The notes under the pieces were generated by a model that was not told where the DNA came from, made no database searches, and worked only from the letters and a program-made list of their open reading frames with translations. Both the position numbers and the translations under genes were made by a program. From Candidatus Accumulibacter proximus (GTDB lineage: Bacteria > Pseudomonadota > Gammaproteobacteria > Burkholderiales > Rhodocyclaceae), in the NCBI GenBank assembly GCA_016709675.1, contig JADJMH010000005.1, forward strand, positions 62,001 through 126,000: DNA of 64,000 nucleotides. The letters are read 5' to 3'. Below, in pieces: positions 42,821 through 52,940 of the stretch (positions within the stretch are counted from its first letter, which is position 1; every line of letters begins with the position of its first letter).

Positions 42821-45049
42821 GTCGGGTAGCCGAACACGGTTGCCCGCGCCCGGCCCCCTAAGAACCGTGCTTGCACCTTTCAGCACACACGGCTCAAGCC
42901 TCTACAAAGGCATCTTTCGATACCCGGTTTCACAACTTTCATTCGGGCATACTACAGGTTTCTACGGCAACTGAGATGTTGCATCTGAAGGTTGCTTGCG
43001 GCATCCGATCCGCCATCCGTCCGTTTCACGATGTGGCGAACACCCCAGGGAGTGCTCGTCGTGATGGAATTTTGACAGACCGAACACAGGCCGTCTTGCC
43101 TTTGCCAGACGCGGTAAAACTTCCTGCGACCGCACACTGAATACAGCATTTTCTTGCCCCATCGGGCCTCGAAGTACTGTTCCCATTGGCGGTCATGCGG
43201 GTTCGCGTCAGCTTTGATCTTGACATGCCGTCTTATCGGCGTATCCGACTCTAGCAGCAAGGTAAGTTCCCTTTTCGTTCCATCCTCTTTTTCTTCTGTT
43301 GCGGCAAATACCCAGCTTCGGGTGCCTCGGGTCTTGAAGTATCTGTCCTTGACCCACCGAGCACCTTTCTCCGGATGCCTTCTTGCCGCCCATCGCCATA
43401 GCATTGACCAGACATTGGCATCAATCCGAGCAAAGGTTTTCTTGGCGACGACATGGCTGTGATAATTCGCCCATCCCCGCAAAACAGGATTGAGCAGCCT
43501 GATCAGATTTGCCTGTTTTGCCGTCTTGTTACCCTTGATGACTTCACGGATTTTATCAAGATGCGCTTTGATGTTCGCTTTCGACGGCTTCGTCAGCAGC
43601 TTGCCGTTATATTTGCGAATATTCCATCCGAGGAAGTCAAACCCCTCGTTGATGTGCGTTATTTTGGTCTTTTCGGGCGATAGCACTAATCCGCGTTGCG
43701 TCAGAAATTCGACCACCGCGGGCTTAACCTCACGCTCCAGCCACCCTTTCGAGTGGCCGGTAATGATGAAGTCGTCCGCGTAACGCACCATGTTCATCTT
43801 GAGGCGCGGGCGTTTTGCTTTCGGAAATTTCCCTCTGAGCATTGCCTCGAGGCCATCAAGCGTCATGTTCGCCAACACCGGCGAGATAATCCCCCCTTGT
43901 GGAGTGCCGGCGTCAGTGGGGGAAGCGTTCGTTTTGATACACGAATCCCGCCTTGAGCCATTTCTTGAGAACCGCCTTGTCCGTTGGGATGTTGGCGATC
44001 ATCCAGTCGTGGCTGATTTGATCGAAACAGCCTTGGATATCGGCTTCTAGCACCCATTCCGCACTCGCCTTTAGTGCCAAAGAAGTAAAACATTGTGCTC
44101 CGGCATCAGCGGTTGAGCGTTGCGGCCGGAATCCGTACGAATTCCGGTCGGCGGTGGTTTCAGAAATCGGTTCCAGCGCCAGCAGATGGAGCGCTTGCAT
44201 GGCGCGGCATTTCATGACCGGGATGCCGAGCGGCCTCGTCTTGCCATTTTTCTTCGGAATCCATACTCTCCGAAGCGGAAGCGGCGAATAACCCCCGTCG
44301 CTTCAACGACGCCATCGCGTTGATCTTTGCCTCCGGTGTCTTCCAGATGACTTTATCGACACCGGGGTGTTCTTGCCTTTATTTTCAGTCACGCGCTTGA
44401 CGGCTAATGCCTTGCCGCTGAACGAGTGGGTCAGCAGCCACTGGAGGGCTTTCGCCTGGTTGTGTCTGCCGGCCTGTGTTGCCTTCACGATACGCGTCTG
44501 CAGCCTTCTTACGAAACGTTGAACCTTTACCCAATCGATACTGGGCCACGTCACGTCGAAGGGTGCACACGCCCGTGTTTCTGCGCTCATCTGCTTTCCC
44601 TCCGTTCAGATCGTTATTCAAACTCTCTCGTGAAGAGAGACCAAGAGGAAGTCTGCCCGCTTTCGCGTGGGGTCATGTTTCAACCCCTATCCACCCCATT
44701 ACAGAGCAGCGTTCGCTTTTTCCTCAATCCTATGCCCGCACAGCCATAAGCAGACTTTGCAGTCAGCTGTCCCCGAAGGGAGCAATACGGGGTTTCCACG
44801 TTCCACTTGCAAAAGTACATCGGGTTAGGTGCCTGCTGTGGACCGGAAGGCTTATGGGTCACGAGGACGTACTATCCAGACGTCACTCCCACCTTCATTA
44901 CCTTTTGGTTCAAGCGTAGTAGCCACTTCCGCTTGCTATAAATGACGATCCTTAACGCAGATTCAAATGTTTTCACCGTACCAATTATCTAGCACTATTC
45001 CAGCTGTGGCTGCCAGAGGGATATGCCTCTCACGATTTATCTCCCGCAC
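42821..45049 (-). mobile_element. Group II intron with HNH-type ORF (non-IIC), broken
   Basis: The minus strand starts GTGCGGGAG at 45049, a group II 5' end, and ends ...CTACCCGAC at 42821, directly before GTTAGCC, an attC core. It encodes a reverse transcriptase with an HNH domain in three frames. It runs in the cassette direction, unlike the IIC introns. The 400 bases before the ORF are intron RNA domains. The 123 bases 45050-45172 between it and the IS91-like element show no gene. Confidence 0.7.
42952..44590 (-). pseudogene. Group II intron RT-maturase-HNH protein, frameshifted
   Basis: Three pieces read in order: VTWPSIDWVKVQRFVRRLQT (N-terminal domain), NSYGFRPQRSTADAGAQC with LEADIQGCFDQISHDW, then MVRYADDFIITG, the FLGWNIRKYNGKLL maturase part and a C-terminal HNH nuclease (CSVCQ ... 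WGVRHIVKRTDGGS ... LQMQHLSCRR). Breaks lie near 44290 and 43900. An intact version would be about 540 residues. Confidence 0.85.
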
Positions 45050-45516
45050 CTTGCGGCGCTTCGTTACATTGTCAGAGTCGCTCTTTATTCAGACTCCTAG
45101 ATTCACCGAGTGACATCGGTGGTTCCCTTCATTTAAGTTGGAACAACTCTTACAAGCGACTTCGTGTCGCAGGAATAGCGTTTATCGGCCGCGCCGAAAG
45201 CACCCGGCCTTGCCGCTGGCGTATCCGCGGCAGATAAACCTCGTTGGACTGAAGCGCCTCGACGGCGGTACTTATGGGGATTGTAAGCGTCCCGCACCCC
45301 GGGTCAAGCCGCGGGCATGGGTCAGACGGGTTGGCGAGAGGCAGCCGAGCGGCTTCTTGCTGTTCGCGAGGGCGTGACAGGAACGAACAGGGCGCTCTGG
45401 CAAACAGAGCGCAGCGCCAGAATCGTGACTTCGGCACGCTGCCGACGAGGCATCTCCTGGCGGCCGGAACTGCCATTGAGCACACGGGAAAGCCCCTCGC
45501 CAAGCGCTGGCCGCTT

Positions 45517-46586
45517 TCATGGGGGTCCGCGAACCGATGCGCTCTGCGGAGTCGCCTGACGCAGGGGCGGAATCGCCGCCGTCGGCACGAACCGTCCTTC
45601 GTGGCAGTGGGGACAGCGCGACCACTCGGCGCGGCCGACGCGCTGCAGGAAGTCCTCCACCGTCGCCGTGATCACCGGATCGGGTTGCGGTACCGACAAG
45701 GCCTGCCGTGCCAAGGATAGCCTCGTCGCCTTGGCCGCCGGGGCCAGCAGACCATAATGGCGAATCCGCTTGAAACCGCTCGGCAAGACGTGCAGCAGGA
45801 AGCGGTCGATGAACTCCTCCGCCGGCACGCTGAGCACGCGCTTGCCCGGCGTGGCGCGCACGCGGAAACGGACGGTCGTCTCGTCCATCCCGACCAGACG
45901 CTCGTTCGAGATCGCCACCCGATGCGTGTAGCGACCCAGGTATTCGAGGACCTGCTCCGGGCCGCCGAGCGGCTGTTTCGCGTAGACCACCCAATTCACT
46001 CAACGCCGCGATGAACTTGCCGCGAAAGACTGGTTGACAGCGCACGAACCGGAAACAGGAAGCCGCGCTTCGGCGACTTCCATTCGCCCTCGGGCGTCAA
46101 CGCCCCGCCGGCGACCAGGGCGTGCATGCACATGTCGCCCGAGGTCCTGCTTCCAGGTGTGCAGGACCAACGAGAACGCCAGCTTGCCGCCCAGCCAGCG
46201 GGGATTGGCGCCGAATTCGCTGAGGGTGGCCGACGCGGCACCAAAGAGGACCTCGTGGATCACCCGCGGGCGTTGTCCGATCAGCGCATGCAGCGCGTGC
46301 GGCAGGTGAACACGAGGTGGAAGTACGGCACCGGCAGCAGCTCCTGGCGTTGTTTCGCTAGTCAGTGCTCCTTGGCTCGGGTCTGGCACTGCGGGCAGTG
46401 GCGGTTGCGGCACGAGTGATAGACGTGTCGCGTCACGCCGCAGTCGTCACAGGTCTCGACGTGGCCGCCGAGGATGGCCGTGCGACAGGCGACGATCGCC
46501 CGCCAGACCTTGGCCTTGGCCGACGACAAAGCGTGCTTGGCGAGGTACGCCGGCCCGTGCCGGCGGAAGACCTCGGCCAGGGTCAC
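45517..46586 (-). pseudogene. IS91-family Y1 transposase, broken (copy 1)
   Basis: The start reads MTLAEVFRRHGPAYLAKHAL with the zinc-binding CDDCG ... CRNRHCPQCQ; a stop (TAG, where copy 2 has a sense codon) ends this frame after 74 residues. Later frames give LEYLGRYTHRVAISNERL with the IS91 catalytic-Tyr region and the C-terminal CPHCHEG. Several frameshifts separate them. Confidence 0.8.
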
Positions 46587-46596
46587 TGGCGGTGGC

Positions 46597-47445
46597 TCAA
46601 CTGGGCGGGTCGAGCAGTTCCAGGGGCGAGGGGTTGCCGGTCAGCTTTGAGCGCGCGAGATGCAGATAGCGCGAAGTGGTCGACAGGTGACCATGGCCGA
46701 GGAGCCGGCCGATGCTGTAGAGATCGACGCCGGCTTCGAGGAGGTGCGTGGCGAAGGCGTGGCGAAGACCGTGGATGCCGCCTTCGGGGGCGATGCCCGC
46801 GGCGTTGCGTGCCGCATAGTAAATCCGCTGGGCGGTCTGGATTTCCATCGGGCCGGTGCCGGCCCGGTTGGTGAATAACCACCGCAGCGGCCGGGTGTCG
46901 CGCCAGTAGGTCCGCAGGGCCGCGAGCAGACGCGGCGAGAGGAGGGGTGTAACGATCCTTGCCGCCTTTGCCCTGGCGCACCTTGAGACACATGCGATCG
47001 GCGGCGCTCTCGATATCCCCACCTGCAGGGCGCAGACTTCCGACACCCGCAAGCCGGCGGCGTAGGTGGTCATCAATAGCGTTCGCCCGCGCAGGGTTCT
47101 TGCCGAGTCGATCAGGCGCGCGACCTCTTCGCGCGAGAGGATCTGCGGCAGGCGCTGGGGTACCTTGGCCATCGGGATGTCGAAACCGGCTTCCGGGCGA
47201 CCGAGCACCCGCCGATAGAGGAAGCGGAAGGCGCACGAGGCTTGATTGACGCTCGCGTAGGCGAGCTTCTTGTCACGAATCAGGTGCAGCAGGTAGGCCT
47301 GGACTTCCTCGACACGCAAATCCGCCGGCGATCGGTGGTAGTACTTCGCCAGCTCGATCAGCGCACCGATGTAGGCTTCCTGGGTCCGTGCCGCCATGCC
47401 CCGCAGGCACATGGCGTTGCTCATTCTTTCACGCAGCTCACTCAT
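46597..47445 (-). CDS. IS91-associated tyrosine recombinase (copy 1)
   Basis: The 282-residue integrase-like protein has catalytic Arg in AAGLRVSE, HGLRHAFATH, LLGHGH and Tyr in SRYLHLA. Relative to copy 2 about 28 residues after CALQVG are read in a shifted frame by two compensating one-base changes, so activity is doubtful. It lacks the additional helix region typical of integron integrases; I assign it to the IS, not to the integron. Confidence 0.75.
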   Translation of the reverse strand: MSELRERMSNAMCLRGMAARTQEAYIGALIELAKYYHRSPADLRVEEVQAYLLHLIRDKKLAYASVNQASCAFRFLYRRVLGRPEAGFDIPMAKVPQRLPQILSREEVARLIDSARTLRGRTLLMTTYAAGLRVSEVCALQVGISRAPPIACVSRCARAKAARIVTPLLSPRLLAALRTYWRDTRPLRWLFTNRAGTGPMEIQTAQRIYYAARNAAGIAPEGGIHGLRHAFATHLLEAGVDLYSIGRLLGHGHLSTTSRYLHLARSKLTGNPSPLELLDPPS

Positions 47446-47629
47446 GACTATCTCCTCGGTTGCTGCGGGGAAGTCCCCCGCAGCGAGGAGGATCGAGGAT
47501 TTGCCAGCGAGTTGGGAAGCGAGGCGTTGAGCCGTCAGACAGTCAGGGTGAGAGGGAGAGCGAACTCACGGAGCGACAGCAAGAAAAGACAAGGGCGGTG
47601 GGGTGCCTACACCAGCGCGGAGCGCTTTA

Positions 47630-47694
47630 GTTCAACGTAGAAGTCACCGGCGCTGCGCGGCTTTATCGCGCAGCGTCCGTGTGGACTGCCGGGT
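47630..47694 (-). repeat. attC site interrupted by group IIC intron 3
   Basis: GTTCAAC start (also the GTTC target flank of IS91 copy 1), hairpin GCGCTGCGCGG/CGCGCAGCG, cut after GT at 47693-47694; TAGCT resumes at 49682. Confidence 0.72.
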
Positions 47695-49681
47695 GTGCGC
47701 CCAGCATGGGCGCGATGTGATGGGGTGGAAGTCCCCTGTGGGAGTACCGGGATTGATTCGACATATTGGATCAATGATAACCACTAGCCGAAGGCAAGGG
47801 CAAGGTCGCGAGGACTTGTCTGGAGGAAGCCGGAGCGCAAAAGTGCGAGGCGACGGACAGAAACTGCATAGAAGGCCTGGTCTGCGGGCGAGTTGGCACC
47901 CCATGACGAAGCCCATCGGATACGGCGGACAAGGTAAATGCAGCGCTTGTGCACGGAAACATCGCGTTCTTACCTGGGGAGACCTGATCGGCAAGCGATT
48001 GCCGACGTTTCGCAAAAGCAGTGGGGATCGCTGCTCAACAGAATGATCCGGGCGTTGCGGCAGGCTGCCGGCCGCAGACGAGCGAACAGGCAGTGAGCGA
48101 AGCGAAGGCCATAGCGCGACGGCGAGCAATCGCCGGCGTGACTGATCAGGAGTCAGCAGAGGCCATAGTAGCTGCACCGAAAGGTAACGCGAAGGGCCGA
48201 ACATGAACAGCAAAGGAGGAGCCGTGAGTTACTCGAACCCGACAACGAACCCGACCGGGGGAGCCGGGGATCGGCGTGATCTTGCCCAGCCAGCCTTGCA
48301 CGACGCCCCGAAGGAAGTTTGTATGGGGAAGGACTTGATGGAAGCCGTACTCTCACCGGCCAACCTGAAACAGGCGTGGCGTCGAGTGAAATCCAACCGC
48401 GGCGCACCGGGAATCGACGGACTGCGCATTGAGGACTTCCCGGCGTATGCCTGTGAGCACTGGCCGGCCATCCGCCAGACCCTGAGCGAGGGTCGCTATC
48501 AGCCACAAGCGGTGCGACGGGTGACTATCCCGAAGCCCAGTGGTGGCGAACGCGCGCTGGGCATCCCGACCGTTGTTGACAGGGGGTCGTCCAGCAAGCC
48601 ATCGCTCAAATCATGACACCGATCTTCGATCCGGAATTCTCCGAATCGAGCTATGGGTTTCGGCCCGGACGCTCCGCCCACGGCGCACTCAAGCAGGTCA
48701 GATCCGACCTCAAGGCCGGTTATCGCATCGCCGTTGACCTTGACTTGGCGAAATTTTTCGACAACGTCGATCACGACATCCTGATGGCCCGAGTGGCCAG
48801 AAAGGTAAGCGACAAGCGGTTGCTGGCCCTCATCGGCCGCTACCTGCGGGCGGGTGTCATGATGGGTTCCACGCTTCAACCCAGCGAGTTGGGAACGCCG
48901 CAAGGCGGACCCCTCTCGCCGCTGCTGGCCAACATCCTGCTTGACGATCTGGATCGGACTCTGGAAGGGCGAGGCCACCGCTTTGCGCGGTACGCCGACG
49001 ACCTCATGGTTCTGGTCAAGAGCGAACGGGCCGGCCAGCGCGTCAAGGCCAGTCTCACCGCCTACCTCGGCCGGCAACTCAAACTGCCGGTCAACGAGAA
49101 GAAGAGCCAGGTGGCAAAGATCGAGCAGTGCGTCTTTCTGGGATTCACCTTCAGGAAGAACAAACTGCGCTGGTCGGATGCCGCCTTCGCCGACTTCAAG
49201 CACCGCCTCCGGGAACTGACGGGGCGAAGCTGGGGAGTTTCGATGCAACATCGGTTCGAGAAACTCGGGCAGTACCTGCGCGGCTGGATGGGCTACTTGG
49301 CATCTCGGAGTATTACCGACCGATTCCCGGACTGGATGAATGGCTACGCCGACGTGTGCGCATGTGCTACTGGAAACAGTGGCGTCTGTGTCGCACGAAG
49401 ATCAGCCACCTTCTGGCGCTGGGGGTCGACCGGCGGACGGCGATCTTGACGGGAGTCAGCGGCAAGAGCTACTGGCACCTGTCTCGGTCAAAGGCGACGC
49501 AAGTCGGGATGACGAACGATTGGTTGAGGGCACAAGGTCTGGTGAGTATCCGGAATCTTTGGATGAAGGCTCACGGGTACGCTTGAGAACGTCGTGTGCG
49601 CCCTGTTCATGAACCGCCCGGTGCGGACCCGCATGCCGGGTGGTGTGGGGAGGGCCGGTTAGACGCCGGCCCTTACCCGAT
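47695..49681 (+). mobile_element. Group IIC-attC intron, copy 3
   Basis: GTGCGCCCAGCATGGGCG to ...TTACCCGAT. Nearly identical to copy 1 but with different one-base differences, and inserted in another attC at the same GT/TAG position. Confidence 0.85.
48224..49586 (+). pseudogene. Group IIC intron reverse transcriptase, frameshifted (copy 3)
   Basis: GTG start behind AAAGGAGGA. One extra G near 48585 and one missing T near 49297 break the frame; between them FARYADDLMVLVKSERAG and the domain up to LRGWMGY are intact. Copies 1 and 3 are broken at different bases, so each break happened, or was mis-sequenced, independently. Confidence 0.85.
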
Positions 49682-50937
49682 TAGCTGCCAGCCTTGCGAT
49701 AGGAATCAATTGCATACGAGGCGAGCCTGTCCCGGTGTACGCGCTCAAGGGTATCTGCGATCACATCCGCGAGCCATGGCACCTTAAGACCCGCTATGAC
49801 TGCGAGTGCACCACCAAGTGGCGCGCCACCGATTACCGCCGCAAGCGACATAACGTATAACGTAATTTGAACGCTATGTTGGGTTAGTTTCTTTCCCTTC
49901 CCAACTGCCTCCACCTTCTTTCGAAAATCGGCAAACTGGCGACTTAACCGGTCTTGAATTTCAGGGATGCTTTCGGATGATAGGAGCGAGAAATCGATCC
50001 CGCGAAGGAAATGCTCTTCCTTGAGCAAAGCCGTGACATACGGAGACTCCTTCTCTGGTAGCGTTAACCGCAGATCCTGTCCAACATTAAGCTCACATGC
50101 CCTAGTAACGCCCGTTTGCTTGGACTCCTTGAAATCCATTCCGTCCGGTGTATTTGGGCGAACCACAAAATCAGAGCCAACCCCATGGCACAAGACATGA
50201 TCGAAGAGAATGTGCAAGTGCAGCAAAATCTGGGATGCTTTGGTAGGTGAAAATACAGAGATGATTTGGTCAGCATTGTGCTGACCAATACAAACAGCAA
50301 CGGATGCGTAGCGGTAGCACAAACTGGAGTAGATGCGATTGAAGAACCGTTGATCTCGTGTTGTTTGCCTGCGATACCGATACTCCCAACAATCCGAATC
50401 TCCCATCGCGTGACTCAACCAGTTCCGGTGGGCCGCAACACAATGCCGCATTAGACGGTTTACTTGAGAAAGTACGGGAATCCCAGCGTCGGAAGTTTCG
50501 ATGTCAGGTGGGATTCCAAGGACCGCTGAATATGCGAATGTCCCACGAATGAAGTAGCTCGGAGTGCGTCGGTCGAAGAGAAATGAAAGATGATCGCAAT
50601 CCGTGTAATACAACGGGTGCTGTATGACAGGGAACACGCGACCCATTTCAATGAGTTCCCTCAGACGCGGTAATGGGCCAACGGCTGCCTCCAAGTCAGG
50701 CTCCGACCAAGGAAATATTGGAACGATCAGGATCGCGTCCTGCGGAAACAGAGCAACATTTGCGAGTCCTCCAGATTCCGCGTAGATGACCTTCTTATCT
50801 TCAGGTAGTCCATAGAGGAGACGAAGATTGTTCTTGGGGCCACCATTTGCCTTCGCGATCTCCTGAATTCGCGCTTTGCAAGCGGCGAGTTCTTCGTCTA
50901 CGTACGATTTGAGGCGATCAGAATCCATGGTGTACAC
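49681..50937 (-). CDS. Cassette protein of unknown function, 418 residues
   Basis: The protein starts with a charged helical segment (VDEELAACKARIQEIAKANG), has a middle domain with HPLYYTDCDHLSFLFDRR and LHILFDHVLCHGVGSDFVVR, and ends with two hydrophobic stretches (ITLYVMSLAAVIGGAPLGGA and VIAGLKVPWLADVIAD) that could insert into a membrane. A soluble sensor with a C-terminal membrane part is a layout seen in defence effectors, but I have no homology. The stop TAA begins with the last base of intron 3. Confidence 0.5.
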   Translation of the reverse strand: MYTMDSDRLKSYVDEELAACKARIQEIAKANGGPKNNLRLLYGLPEDKKVIYAESGGLANVALFPQDAILIVPIFPWSEPDLEAAVGPLPRLRELIEMGRVFPVIQHPLYYTDCDHLSFLFDRRTPSYFIRGTFAYSAVLGIPPDIETSDAGIPVLSQVNRLMRHCVAAHRNWLSHAMGDSDCWEYRYRRQTTRDQRFFNRIYSSLCYRYASVAVCIGQHNADQIISVFSPTKASQILLHLHILFDHVLCHGVGSDFVVRPNTPDGMDFKESKQTGVTRACELNVGQDLRLTLPEKESPYVTALLKEEHFLRGIDFSLLSSESIPEIQDRLSRQFADFRKKVEAVGKGKKLTQHSVQITLYVMSLAAVIGGAPLGGALAVIAGLKVPWLADVIADTLERVHRDRLASYAIDSYRKAGS

Positions 50938-50944
50938 TCATTGC

Positions 50945-51010
50945 AGCTAACGTAGAAGTGAGGGGGCGAGCGGCCTTATCGCGAAGCTCCCCTCGACTGC
51001 CAGGTTGGAC
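50945..51010 (-). repeat. attC site
   Basis: AGCTAAC ... GTTGGAC, 66 bases; arms GTGAGGGGGCGAGCGGC and GCGAAGCTCCCCTCGAC pair around CTTAT. Confidence 0.85.
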
Positions 51011-51018
51011 GTCACCGT

Positions 51019-52098
51019 TCATCCCTGACGGATTGCTGTTCGAATTCGGTTGGCAACTGGACCAAGTGCAGCAGCCAAATTCTTCTCAGTTGGCTCGTAA
51101 GGAGCCGTAGTCACGCCATTGAGGTCACTTGGAAGTGAAACGGCTTTCTTGCCTGGGTGGATCGCGAATGCTTTCTTCCTTCCAAGTTTTCCGATGAACA
51201 TCCCGAGCTCAAACAACACATTGTCTCGGGCGACGGGCTTTACCTCGCCTCTGCTTTGCAGCTCATCATCTGGCGTGAAGACGAACACCGCGAAGTGATA
51301 CTCGAATACTGCGGCTTCAAGTGCCTCAAGTGTCGTGCTGCCGAGGCCAAACACGGTACCCTGATTCCAGACCACTACGGAAAAGTCCGAGGACAGCAGT
51401 TCTTGCAACTTGTTTGCGATACTTAGTCCTTCAGAGGATGACCCGATGAAGATTCTGGGCCGACCATCTCTCTCATGGCCATCTCGAAGGATCCGTCCAG
51501 ACAAAGCGAGCAACTTCGCTATCGCATCAAACTGAGCCGCCGAGAATGCGCCGGGCCCATTGACAAGGATGCGCCTGCACTCATCACAAAGCCCACGGCC
51601 CTGCATGCTGTTCACTATGTCCTTCTTGGAGATTTTCCGATCAAAGACGCAGTCCCTGGGGTCATCATGGTTCTTGTGCTCTGGTGCGAGAAAGCTGAGC
51701 GAATACCGAGCAAGATAATAGATAAAGTAGGCAACCATCCGATCCGCCGGGATGATGACATCGGGAACCAGAGCAGTAGTCAGGATCGCGAGTCCTTTTT
51801 CTGCCCGATGAGAACCAAAAAGATTCGAGAACTTCTCTCCATCTAGCTCAGCATCTGTCGCTACGATAATGAACGGATGGAACCCGCGCGATTCCGACCG
51901 AGTACGTTCGACAAGGTCAAGGAAGTCAGTAGTTTTCGCCCGCTTGTAGGTATGTATCTGTAAAGGCGCGCTGATCGAGGGCGGCGCCTGGGCGAAAGTA
52001 AACTCCGATTGCTCCGCATTGGCCAACTGGAGCGCGGCAGAAATCGATTCAAGCGCTGTTTCCCCGACCGTGACGATCTCTACAGGAACTTTAGCCAC
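51019..52098 (-). CDS. TIR-like nucleotide-binding protein (cassette gene)
   Basis: The C-terminal part (about 214-335) has RPRIFIGSSSEGLSIANKLQ, VVWNQGTVFGLGSTTLEAL, FTPDDELQSRGE and RDNVLFELGMFIG. This is the TIR-like family (PF10137 type) that hydrolyses NAD or binds nucleotide signals in anti-phage systems. Glu297 is in the place of the usual TIR catalytic Glu (inference). The N-terminal 200 residues are unassigned and include C150, C171 and C174, perhaps a metal site. A single-gene cassette between two clear attC sites; a likely defence effector. Confidence 0.75.
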   Translation of the reverse strand: MAKVPVEIVTVGETALESISAALQLANAEQSEFTFAQAPPSISAPLQIHTYKRAKTTDFLDLVERTRSESRGFHPFIIVATDAELDGEKFSNLFGSHRAEKGLAILTTALVPDVIIPADRMVAYFIYYLARYSLSFLAPEHKNHDDPRDCVFDRKISKKDIVNSMQGRGLCDECRRILVNGPGAFSAAQFDAIAKLLALSGRILRDGHERDGRPRIFIGSSSEGLSIANKLQELLSSDFSVVVWNQGTVFGLGSTTLEALEAAVFEYHFAVFVFTPDDELQSRGEVKPVARDNVLFELGMFIGKLGRKKAFAIHPGKKAVSLPSDLNGVTTAPYEPTEKNLAAALGPVANRIRTAIRQG

Positions 52099-52118
52099 TA
52101 CAGACCTCCTTCAGTGAC

Positions 52119-52182
52119 GTCCAACGTCTAGCTTAACCGGCGGGCGGCTTTTCGCCCGACCGCGTTGAAGCGCAAGTTGGGC
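52119..52182 (-). repeat. attC site
   Basis: GTCCAAC ... GTTGGGC, 64 bases; GCTTAACCGGCGGGCGGC pairs with GCCCGACCGCGTTGAAGC. Confidence 0.87.
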
Positions 52183-52230
52183 ATGACAGACAAAAAGAGC
52201 ATTTAATTTACCTAAAAGGAAAGGGAAACC

Positions 52231-52247
52231 GTGGTCTGTCCCCTATT
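52231..52247. repeat. Single arm of the REP-like repeat
   Basis: GTGGTCTGTCCCCTATT is identical to the right arm of the inverted repeat at 25418-25482. It lies in the 116-base gap between attC and the next gene. Confidence 0.55.
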
Positions 52248-52298
52248 GTTCAAGAATTATTGCCACAATATTTGAGCCTGGCCCCTTTGATTCTTTGA

Positions 52299-52838
52299 TT
52301 AGTATGCCTTGTACTCAATGCGGTCTTTAGTTGCCGGGTCGAGCGCAACGAATATCTCCGGAATTTGAACATCACGGTCATAAATCAGTTTATCGAAGAA
52401 CTCAGACGCTGACATGCTGGGCATGTGTTCTTGGAAAAATGAAACAACCTCATCAACGAATAGATCCATTGCGGCTTGGCAATAGCTCCCCAGCGCCACT
52501 GAATCAACGAGTCCCTTTTCGTCGGGCGTTGAAAGAATGGCGCGCGGGTTTTTCTGAAACTGACCAAGGCCATGACAAAACTTGGGGTAGCGGGTGAGAT
52601 TTTCGAAGCGTGAATATGCTTCACGAAAATGTTCGTGCATTGCTTGGTCAACTAGCACAGTGAAATACAAACAGAGGAGGAACTGCGCTCTTTTCTGTCT
52701 TGCAACATTCTCCAGCCCGCGGCAGTCGTAAGACCAACTATGGCCGAAATATGGGGTTGCCTGATTTGGCAAAAACCGAATCAGATCATTCCGAAACTCG
52801 GTGAGGTAGTACTCGCGAATGTTGTTGATATCCGGCAT
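52299..52838 (-). CDS. Cassette protein of unknown function, 179 residues
   Basis: A soluble, mostly helical protein beginning MPDINNIREYYLTEFRNDLI. Aromatic-rich, with no membrane span or recognisable motif. It lies alone between attC sites at 52119 and 52849. AT-richer than the nif genes. Confidence 0.55.
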   Translation of the reverse strand: MPDINNIREYYLTEFRNDLIRFLPNQATPYFGHSWSYDCRGLENVARQKRAQFLLCLYFTVLVDQAMHEHFREAYSRFENLTRYPKFCHGLGQFQKNPRAILSTPDEKGLVDSVALGSYCQAAMDLFVDEVVSFFQEHMPSMSASEFFDKLIYDRDVQIPEIFVALDPATKDRIEYKAY

Positions 52839-52848
52839 AGCCTGCGCT

Positions 52849-52938
52849 CTCTAACGTAAAGCTAACCGGGCGCGCGCGAGCCGGCGACCACGAAGCAAAC
52901 CGGCATTTCGCGCGCTCCGGTTGAGCGACAAGTTAGAG
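52849..52938 (-). repeat. attC site
   Basis: CTCTAAC ... GTTAGAG, 90 bases, with an extended arm GCTAACCGGGCGCGCGCGAG pairing with the segment ending CGCGCGCTCCGGTTGAGC. Confidence 0.8.
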
Positions 52939-52940
52939 AG

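Larger units (their letters stand above)
45173..47629 (-). mobile_element. IS91-like element with tyrosine recombinase, copy 1
   Basis: The element runs from GAATAGCGTTTATCGGCCGC to ...GAGCGCTTTA and is repeated at 54945-57475. It carries a tyrosine recombinase gene then a Y1-type transposase gene, an order known in one IS91 branch. The right end abuts GTTC, the tetranucleotide used by IS91 elements, here inside the attC core GTTCAAC. Confidence 0.75.

Noticed and set aside
46597..47445. Tyrosine recombinase considered as the integron integrase
   Set aside because: It is repeated in the second IS91-like element, sits before the transposase, is not next to an attI-like site, and lacks the extra integron-integrase region.
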